12,918 nt of DNA from positions 1-12,918 of the forward strand of contig JASHOI010000792.1 of NCBI GenBank assembly GCA_030041195.1, read 5' to 3'. The notes beneath the pieces were generated by a model. The model did no database searches, was not told where the DNA came from, and saw only the letters and a program-made list of their open reading frames with translations. The position numbers and the translations under genes are program-made. Source of the stretch: Streptosporangiaceae bacterium. Lineage in GTDB: Bacteria; Actinomycetota; Actinomycetes; Streptosporangiales; Streptosporangiaceae. The stretch's first letter is position 1; every line of letters starts with the position of its first letter. Positions 7,728 through 12,918 of the stretch are shown here, piece after piece.

Positions 7728-7759
7728 CGCCATCACGCCATCACGCCATCACGCCATCG
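7728..7759. repeat. Four tandem copies of an 8-bp unit (CGCCATCA)
   Basis: CGCCATCA occurs at 7728-7735, 7736-7743 and 7744-7751, then CGCCATCG at 7752-7759. Read on the minus strand the unit is TGATGGCG, so each copy creates an overlapping stop-start TGATG. The array covers the last codons and stop of the LacI-family gene and the gap before the GATase-like gene. Copy-number change would shift the frame of only the final residues of the regulator and alter the spacing and restart options for the next gene. Confidence 0.9.
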
Positions 7760-8777
7760 CGCGCTGCCGACCGGCCGGCGGCGGGCCGGCCGACTCGCGG
7801 ACCACCAGCTCAACCGGCAGCACCTCGGTGCGCGCCGGTGCGTCCCGGTCGGCCAGCCGCTCGAACAGCAGCTCGACGCCCACCTGGGCCATGCGGTCCA
7901 CCGGCGACCTGATCGTGGTCAGCCGCGGCCGCACGTACTGGCTGAACCGGATGTCGTCGAACCCGACGATCGACAGCTCCTCCGGCACCCGGATGCCGTG
8001 CGCCTCCGCGGCGGAGAGCACGCCGAGCGCGATGTAGTCGCTGGCCACGAACGCGGCGGTCGGCGGGTCGGCCGCGGCGACCAGGTGCGGCAGCGCGCTC
8101 ATCCCGAACTGCTCGGTGAACTGCCCGTCGAGCGTGACCTGCCCGGACGCGTCGATCCCGGCCTTGGCCAGCGCGTCGAGGTAGCCGCGGTACCGCTCCT
8201 GCACCGAGCCCAGCTCGGTGGGCCCGGACACGAACGCGATCTTGCGGTGCCCGAGCGCCGCCAGGTAGCTGGTGGCCTGGTACCCGCCCGCATAGTCGTC
8301 CATGACCACGGTGTGCACCGGCGGCAGCCCGGCGATCGGCTCGTCGACCACCACCACCGCGAGCCCGTCGGCGATCGCCCGGGCGAGCCGCTCGTTCGAC
8401 CGGAACGAGCCCAGGTACATCATGCCGTCGATGGCCCCGGACGACAGCAGCTCGATGTAGCTGGACTGCCGCACGGCCTGGCTGCGGTGCGAGCACAGCA
8501 GGACCAGCCGCCCGTGCCGTTCCACCGCCTCGACCACGTAGTCGGCGATCGCGCCGAAGTACGGGTTGCTGATCTCGGGGACCACGAACCCGATCACGCC
8601 GGACCGCCGCCTGGCCAGGTTCCGCGCCTGAGCGTTGGGCACGTAACCGAGCTCGCTGACGGCCTCGAGGACCTTGGCCTCGGTGGCCGGGGACACCCGC
8701 AGCTGCCCGTTCAGGTACCGCGACACCGTGGACGCGGCAACCCCCGCGGCCCGGGCGACGTCCTGGATCGTGGTCAC
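7749..8777 (-). CDS. LacI-family transcriptional regulator
   Basis: This DNA-binding repressor has an N-terminal LacI helix-turn-helix (TIQDVARAAGVAASTVSRYLNG, about residues 3-24), the hinge helix NAQARNLARRR at about 48-58, and a periplasmic-binding-protein-like effector domain from about 60 to 320 (GVIGFVVPEISNPYFGAIADYV, GAIDGMMYLGS, VVVVDEPIAG, TAAFVASDYIALGVLSAAEAHG, LSIVGFDDIRFSQYVRPRLTTIRSP). At 342 residues it is full length. The start is GTG 8777 with GGAG a few nt upstream. It is transcribed divergently from the APC permease. The 159-nt gap holds two TTGCGCAA palindromes of LacI-operator type, so it probably represses both itself and the permease-M24 operon. LacI proteins usually sense sugars or nucleosides. 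The effector cannot be read from sequence, but the neighbours suggest the permease substrate or a product of it. Confidence 0.95.
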   Translation of the reverse strand: MTTIQDVARAAGVAASTVSRYLNGQLRVSPATEAKVLEAVSELGYVPNAQARNLARRRSGVIGFVVPEISNPYFGAIADYVVEAVERHGRLVLLCSHRSQAVRQSSYIELLSSGAIDGMMYLGSFRSNERLARAIADGLAVVVVDEPIAGLPPVHTVVMDDYAGGYQATSYLAALGHRKIAFVSGPTELGSVQERYRGYLDALAKAGIDASGQVTLDGQFTEQFGMSALPHLVAAADPPTAAFVASDYIALGVLSAAEAHGIRVPEELSIVGFDDIRFSQYVRPRLTTIRSPVDRMAQVGVELLFERLADRDAPARTEVLPVELVVRESAGPPPAGRQRAMA

Positions 8778-8798
8778 GTCCGCTCCATCGCTGCCTCG

Positions 8799-8808
8799 CG
8801 ATTAATCG
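8799..8808. promoter_or_regulatory. 10-bp palindrome CGATTAATCG next to the lacI-side operator
   Basis: CGATTAATCG is a perfect palindrome that overlaps the outer bases of the operator candidate at 8810-8817 (shared CGG flank) and lies 21 nt upstream of the lacI GTG. An AT-rich palindrome in GC-rich DNA is notable. It may be a second regulator site or part of the lacI promoter or leader. Confidence 0.35.
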
Positions 8809-8809
8809 G

Positions 8810-8817
8810 TTGCGCAA
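8810..8817. promoter_or_regulatory. Candidate LacI operator O1 (regulator side)
   Basis: The palindrome TTGCGCAA has a central CG, as LacI-family operators usually do. It sits in the context CGGTTGCGCAAAC, 32 nt upstream of the lacI GTG start. The flank CGGTTGCGCAA is identical to that of the second site at 8911-8918, supporting one cognate regulator and autoregulation. Confidence 0.65.
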
Positions 8818-8869
8818 ACTGTAGCCGAGAGCGATGCAGATCTGTGCTCCGGCCAGGCACCGGAGCCTA

Positions 8870-8897
8870 TTGACGCGCTGATCAGGCCGCACATAAT
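8870..8897 (+). promoter_or_regulatory. Candidate vegetative promoter of the permease-M24 operon
   Basis: The -35 box TTGACG (8870-8875, 5 of 6 to consensus) and the -10 box CATAAT (8892-8897, 5 of 6) are separated by 16 nt. Transcription would begin at about 8904, some 33 nt before the permease ATG. The operator at 8911-8918 would cover roughly +8 to +15, a position where a bound LacI-type repressor blocks initiation or elongation. Confidence 0.65.
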
Positions 8898-8910
8898 TGT
8901 ACGAAACCGG

Positions 8911-8918
8911 TTGCGCAA
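8911..8918. promoter_or_regulatory. Candidate LacI operator O2 (permease side)
   Basis: TTGCGCAA, extendable to the 10-bp palindrome GTTGCGCAAC (8910-8919), in the context CCGGTTGCGCAACG. It lies just downstream of the predicted -10 box and 18 nt before the permease ATG. Its centre is 101 bp from the centre of the operator at 8810-8817. Confidence 0.7.
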
Positions 8919-8936
8919 CGAAGGCGGGTCCGTCAC

Positions 8937-10418
8937 ATGGCCACTCAGGCAACCAGCCCCACCGCGACCTCCGTGCTGCGGCGCAACGCGCTCGGCCTCC
9001 CGCAGGTGGTCTTCCAGGGCATCACGCACATCGCACCCTCGATCAACGTGGTCTTCACGTTCCCGGTCATCGCGCTCAAGGCCGGCCCGGACATGCCGAT
9101 CTCGTTTCTGCTGACCACGATCGTCTGCTTGTTCATCGGGAACACGGTCTCGCAGTTCTCCAAGTACATGCCGTCGAGCGGCGGCTACTACTCGTTCGCC
9201 ACCCGGGGGCTCGGCGCCCGCCCCGGCTTCATGACCACCTGGAGCTATCTGATCTACGACATCATCGGGCCGGCCGGGGCGATCGGCTTCCTCGGCTACC
9301 TGGCGTCGAGCACGTTCCAGATGGCGGCCGGGGTCAGCATCCCGTGGTGGATCTTCGCCCTGATCACGTTCGCGATCGTCTGGGTGCTCACCCACTTCGG
9401 CATCCGGCTGTCGATGCGGACCACGGCCATCTTCGGCGGCATCGAAATGCTGATCATGCTGGCGCTCGCGTTCACGTTCCTGGCGACCCCCGGGCACGGC
9501 TCGCACTTCAGCGCGCCGCTGCTGCCGAGCAACGCGCCAAACCACTACGAGGGGATCCTGGCCGGCATGGTGTTCTCGGTGCTGGCGCTGAGCGGCTTCG
9601 AGGCGCCGGCGCCGCTGGCCCAGGAGACCAGGCGCCCGGGCAAGTTCATCTCCCGCGCGGTCATGACGTCGCTGATCCTGATCGGGATCTTCTACATCTT
9701 CACCTCGTACGCCAGCGCGATCGGCTGGGGCACCGGCAACATGGCCGCGTTCGCGTCGAACGCGAACCCGTACTACGCGCTCGGCCACTCGCTGTGGGGC
9801 GTCGGCTGGTGGTTCATCTTCATCGCGATCGTGAACAGCGCCATCGGCTGCGGCCTGGCCTGCACCAACGCCGCGTCCAGGGTCGCCTACACGATGGGCC
9901 AGGCGGGCACGCTGCCGGCCAGGTTCGGCAAGATCCACCCGGTGCACCGCACCCCGACGTTCGCGATCGCGGTGCAGCAGATCATCGGGATCGTGGCGAT
10001 CCTGCTGGTGGGCACGCTGCTGGCGCCGGACACGATCTTCGGCTTCCTCGGCACGATCACCACGCTCGCGGTCATCGTGCTGTACATCATGGCCAACCTC
10101 GCGCTGACCGCCTACATCCGCCGCGAGCATCCCACCGACTTCAATTTCTGGCGGCACGGGGTGCTCCCCTGGATCGGCACGCTCGCGCTGCTGCCGGTGC
10201 TGTGGATCACCGTGTACCCGGTCCCGGCCTGGCCGTACAACATCACCCCGTACATATTCCTGGCGGCGCTGGTGGTCGGGTTCGGCTACATGATCTGGCG
10301 CGAGAAGCGGCACCCCGGCGCGCTCAAACGCGGTGCCACGGCGCTGGTCGGAAAGCCAACCGACGCCGAGGGCGACGTGGACTGGGACGCTGCGACCACG
10401 CCGCAGGCCAACGCGTGA
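8937..10418 (+). CDS. APC-superfamily amino acid/amine permease
   Basis: This 493-residue inner-membrane secondary transporter has about 12 hydrophobic segments, the first at roughly 24-47 and the last ending near 445, followed by a charged cytoplasmic tail of about 45 residues. Family hallmarks: the unwound first helix around QGITHIAPSINVVF, SSGGYYSFATRGLGARPGF at 80-98, and SGFEAPAPLAQETRRPGKFI at 219-238 (the 'GxE...EE' loop of APC transporters, with QET here). NSAIGCGLACTNAASRVAYTMG is the segment-8 block of the family. The predicted substrate is an amino acid, polyamine or related amine, driven by proton or sodium symport; the exact one is unknown. ATG 8937 has a weak, distant GAAGG. The stop overlaps the next gene as GTGA, so the permease and M24 protein are translationally coupled. 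Control by the divergent LacI protein is inferred from O1 and O2. Confidence 0.92.
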   Translation: MATQATSPTATSVLRRNALGLPQVVFQGITHIAPSINVVFTFPVIALKAGPDMPISFLLTTIVCLFIGNTVSQFSKYMPSSGGYYSFATRGLGARPGFMTTWSYLIYDIIGPAGAIGFLGYLASSTFQMAAGVSIPWWIFALITFAIVWVLTHFGIRLSMRTTAIFGGIEMLIMLALAFTFLATPGHGSHFSAPLLPSNAPNHYEGILAGMVFSVLALSGFEAPAPLAQETRRPGKFISRAVMTSLILIGIFYIFTSYASAIGWGTGNMAAFASNANPYYALGHSLWGVGWWFIFIAIVNSAIGCGLACTNAASRVAYTMGQAGTLPARFGKIHPVHRTPTFAIAVQQIIGIVAILLVGTLLAPDTIFGFLGTITTLAVIVLYIMANLALTAYIRREHPTDFNFWRHGVLPWIGTLALLPVLWITVYPVPAWPYNITPYIFLAALVVGFGYMIWREKRHPGALKRGATALVGKPTDAEGDVDWDAATTPQANA

Positions 10419-11809
10419 CGCCGGCCGAGGCCGAACTGGGCCCGGTTGACCTGCCGACCTATGACCTGCCGATCGAGCAGCCACAGGTTCCTCAAGAAAC
10501 CCTCCTGGAACGGGTAGCAGCCGCCGAACGGGCGACCGCCGACGCCGGTCTGGACGCGTTGATCGTCTACGCCGACCGGGAGCATTTCGCGAACCTGTCG
10601 TACCTGACCGGGTACGACCCCAGGTTCGAGGAGGCTCTGCTGCTGCTGGTGCCCGGCCGGGCGCCGGTCCTGCTGGTCGGCAACGAGGGCGTGTCGTACG
10701 CGAAGGTCGTGCCGCCCGCTGTCGAGGTGCTGCTCTACCAGAGCCTGAGCCTGGTCTGCCAGGACCGGTCGGCCAGCCCGCCGCTCGCCGACATCCTGCG
10801 CAGCGCCGGGATCGGCGGCGACGGTGCGACCCGGCCCGGGATCGCCGGATGGAAGTATTTCGGCCCGGAAGACACCGGCCGGCCGGCCGAATGGATCGAT
10901 GCTCCCGCGTTCCTGGTGGACGAATTGCGAGCGCTGGGCTGCCGCCCGGTGAACGCCACGGGATTGTTCACCGAGCCCGGCCGCGGTCTGCGCCTGGTCA
11001 GCGACACCGACCAGCTTGCCTGCTTTGAGTTCGCGGCCACGCACGGGTCGGAGTCGATGCGGCGGATGCTGCACCAGGTGCGGCCCGGCATGACCGAGCT
11101 CGAGGCGTTCTCGCTGTACCGGCCGACCGGCCTGCCGTACTCCTACCACCCGGTGATGCTCAGCGGCGAGCGGGCAGCCCTCGGCCTGGCCAGCGCGTCC
11201 GGCCGGGTGATGCGGGCCGGCGACCCGGTGAGCGCGTCGCTCGGGTACTGGGGCAGCAACATCGCCCGTGGCGGGTTCCTTGCGGAGTCGGCGCGCGACC
11301 TTCCCGGCGGCGCGGCCGACTACGTCGAGCGCCTGGTCGCGCCGTATTTCGCGTGCGCCGCCGAATGGTACGAGACGGTCGGCATCGGCGTCACCGGAGG
11401 CCAGCTCTACGACCTGGTTTCCAAGCGGCTCGGTGACCCGTTCTTCGGCGTGCACATCAACCCCGGCCACTTCATCCACCTCGACGAGTGGCCGAGTTCC
11501 CCGGTCTACCCCGGCTCCGACGTGGTGCTCGGCTCCGGCATGGCGCTGCAGCTCGACATCATCCCGGCCACCGGCACCGTCTACCACACGTCGAACATCG
11601 AGGACGGCGTCGTGCTCGCCGACGAGGCGGCCCGCGACGACCTGGCCGCGCGTTACCCGGCCCTGTGCCAGCGGGTGACCACCCGCCGCGAGTTCATGGC
11701 CGAGGTGCTCGGGATCCGGCTCCGGCCCGAGGTGCTGCCGATGTCGGACCTGGCGGGCTACCTGCCGCCGTTCTGGCTCGCCCCGCACCTGGCCATGCGG
11801 CGCTGCTGA
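10415..11809 (+). CDS. M24/creatinase-fold protein with degenerate metal site
   Basis: The GTG start at 10415 overlaps the permease stop (GTGA), giving 464 residues. The N-terminal creatinase-type domain covers about 30-190 (LDALIVYADREHFANLSYLTGYD, GNEGVSYAKV, GWKYFGP). The C-terminal pita-bread domain covers about 200-430. In true M24 metallopeptidases (Xaa-Pro aminopeptidases, prolidases) five ligands D, D, H, E, E bind two metals. Here the first Asp position is S275 (GDPVSASLG), the second is N282 (GYWGSNIARGGF), the His is kept (H352 in NPGHFIHLDEW), the fourth is D381 (LQLDIIP) and the last Glu is kept (E396 in NIEDG). This resembles creatinase, the metal-independent C-N hydrolase of the fold, more than a peptidase. 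A hydrolase of an amidino, amide or N-substituted amino acid brought in by the permease is a reasonable guess. A non-catalytic role is also possible. Confidence 0.85.
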   Translation: MTPAEAELGPVDLPTYDLPIEQPQVPQETLLERVAAAERATADAGLDALIVYADREHFANLSYLTGYDPRFEEALLLLVPGRAPVLLVGNEGVSYAKVVPPAVEVLLYQSLSLVCQDRSASPPLADILRSAGIGGDGATRPGIAGWKYFGPEDTGRPAEWIDAPAFLVDELRALGCRPVNATGLFTEPGRGLRLVSDTDQLACFEFAATHGSESMRRMLHQVRPGMTELEAFSLYRPTGLPYSYHPVMLSGERAALGLASASGRVMRAGDPVSASLGYWGSNIARGGFLAESARDLPGGAADYVERLVAPYFACAAEWYETVGIGVTGGQLYDLVSKRLGDPFFGVHINPGHFIHLDEWPSSPVYPGSDVVLGSGMALQLDIIPATGTVYHTSNIEDGVVLADEAARDDLAARYPALCQRVTTRREFMAEVLGIRLRPEVLPMSDLAGYLPPFWLAPHLAMRRC

Positions 11810-11905
11810 GCCGCCGCCCGATCGAGAGCGCGAGCCGGGGCGAACCGGCACAATATGAACCGCGAGCCCGACGGGCGCCGTATCCCTTTGGGAAGGACGG
11901 GCGCG

Positions 11906-12918
11906 GTGGCTTTGGATCCGTTGGCCGACGATGACCCGGCCGAGATCGCCGGTTACCGGCTGGGCGCCCGGCTGGGATCGGGCGGCATGGGCCGGGTGTA
12001 TCTGGCTTTCACCCGTGGCGGTCGGCCGGTCGCGCTCAAGGTGGTGCGGCCGGACTTCAGCGAGGACCAGGAGTTCCGGCTCCGGTTCCGGCAGGAGGTG
12101 GCGGCCGCCCGGCTGGTGCACGGCCTGTACACCGCTCAGGTGCTCGACGCCGATCCGGATGCCTCGCCGCCGTGGCTGGTGACGGCGTACGTGCCAGGCC
12201 CTTCGTTGCAGCAGGCCGTTGCCGAGCACGGACCGATGCCGCCGCAGACCGTGCTGCCGCTGATGGCGGGCGTGGCCGAGGCCCTGCAGGCGATTCATGG
12301 CGCCGGGATAGTGCACCGTGACCTGAAACCGTCCAACGTCCTGCTCGCCGCCGACGGGCCGCGGGTGATCGATTTCGGCATTGCCCGCGCGGCAGAGGCG
12401 ACCGCGATGACCCGCACCGGCATGCGGGTGGGCTCGGCCCAGTACATGGCCCCGGAGCAGGCAGAGGGCCTGCCGGTGGCACCGGCGGCCGATGTGTTCG
12501 CGCTCGGCTCGCTGGCCACGTACGCGGCGAGCGGCCGGCCCCCGTTCGGGGAGGGCAGCGAAGCAGCGATCCTGTACCGGATCGTGCACGCCGAGCCCGA
12601 CCTGGAGCGGTGCCATCCCTCGCTGCGCGGCCTGATCGGGCGCTGCCTGGCCAAGGACCCGGCGGGGCGTCCGTCGCTCGATGAGATCATCCGCGACTGC
12701 CGCCAGCGGACCGCCGGACCGGCCGAGACGGCAACCGCGTGGCTTCCCCCGGCCGTGGCCGACGATCTGGCCAGGCACGCGGCGCCGGCCACGCTGCCGC
12801 GCACCCTCGCCGCGACGGCGGCACTGACGGGCGAGCACCCGGCGCCGCTCGCCGGTGCCCTTGCCGAGGGAATCGTGGCCCCGGGTCCCGGCGGAGCGCG
12901 GCAGCGCCCTCGCTGGCG
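11906..12918 (+). CDS. Hanks-type Ser/Thr protein kinase, 3' end cut
   Basis: The frame starts at GTG 11906, with GGAAGGA about 8 nt upstream, and runs without a stop to the window end (337 codons visible). It is a complete bacterial eukaryotic-like kinase domain, residues about 17-275: the glycine loop LGSGGMGRVYLA at 23-34, ATP-binding K45 in VALKVV, helix-C E64, the catalytic loop HRDLKPSN at 137-144 with D139, DFG at 156-158, the activation segment with T169/T171 and VGSAQYMAPEQ at 175-185, and DVFALGSLATYAASGRPPFGEGS. It resembles the Streptomyces/Mycobacterium Pkn proteins. After the kinase comes an Ala/Pro-rich linker (from about 280). A transmembrane segment and sensor domain may follow outside the window. 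It lies 96 nt after the M24 gene; no functional link to it is evident. Confidence 0.93.
   Translation, partial: MALDPLADDDPAEIAGYRLGARLGSGGMGRVYLAFTRGGRPVALKVVRPDFSEDQEFRLRFRQEVAAARLVHGLYTAQVLDADPDASPPWLVTAYVPGPSLQQAVAEHGPMPPQTVLPLMAGVAEALQAIHGAGIVHRDLKPSNVLLAADGPRVIDFGIARAAEATAMTRTGMRVGSAQYMAPEQAEGLPVAPAADVFALGSLATYAASGRPPFGEGSEAAILYRIVHAEPDLERCHPSLRGLIGRCLAKDPAGRPSLDEIIRDCRQRTAGPAETATAWLPPAVADDLARHAAPATLPRTLAATAALTGEHPAPLAGALAEGIVAPGPGGARQRPRW

Noticed and set aside
7728..7759. The tandem octamer array as a CRISPR array
   Set aside because: The units are contiguous 8-mers with no spacers.
6951..8873. A 640-codon plus-strand frame antisense to the GATase-like and LacI genes
   Set aside because: Low-complexity Arg/His/Gly/Pro translation, opposite to two well-supported genes.
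8897..10414. A 5' extension of the M24 protein overlapping the whole permease gene
   Set aside because: The extension is the +1-shifted shadow of the permease; the GTG at 10415 with GTGA overlap gives the natural N-terminus.
11834..11849. GCCGG/CCGGC hairpin after the M24 gene as a terminator, with CAATAT as kinase promoter
   Set aside because: The stem is only 5 bp without a U-tract, and no -35 box is found at proper spacing for CAATAT.
10286..12838. An 850-codon minus-strand frame opposite the M24 and kinase genes
   Set aside because: The plus strand encodes clear M24 and kinase motifs; the antisense translation is compositionally biased and without domains.

Overview
The window is very GC-rich, uses GTG as well as ATG starts, has tight 4-nt gene overlaps and carries a Hanks-type Ser/Thr kinase and a class I xylose isomerase of the Streptomyces type. 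This points to a chromosomal segment of a high-GC actinomycete. I cannot name the genus. No tRNA, rRNA, CRISPR array, transposase or phage gene was seen.

Layout: (1) 1-2577, two plus-strand exported proteins: the end of a GH25-like protein, then a 487-residue secreted protein of unknown function. (2) 2574-5179, minus strand, a xylulokinase-xylose isomerase operon (xylB then xylA, GTGA overlap) that converts D-xylose to xylulose-5-phosphate; xylA ends inside the same CTAG as the upstream convergent gene. (3) 5180-5506, a divergent intergenic region with a large 24-bp-arm inverted repeat and four copies of CCGTCCGG. (4) 5507-6148, an AlkA-like HhH-GPD DNA glycosylase, convergent with a 162-residue orphan (6170-6658, minus). 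(5) 6865-11809, a divergent catabolic-looking locus. On the minus strand lie a LacI-family regulator and a GATase-like (ThuA/DUF1355-type) protein, ending at an intrinsic terminator. On the plus strand lie an APC-family permease and an M24/creatinase-fold protein, coupled by a GTGA overlap. Two TTGCGCAA LacI-type operator candidates sit in the 159-nt divergent region, one just downstream of a good -35/-10 pair for the permease. (6) 11906-end, a Ser/Thr protein kinase cut by the window edge.

The most interesting unit is region 5. It looks like a self-regulated uptake-and-processing module for a small amide- or amine-containing compound. Its M24 protein has lost both metal-binding aspartates, as in metal-independent creatinase, and its GATase-like partner has Tyr where the amidotransferase Cys would be. 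The substrate is not readable from sequence.
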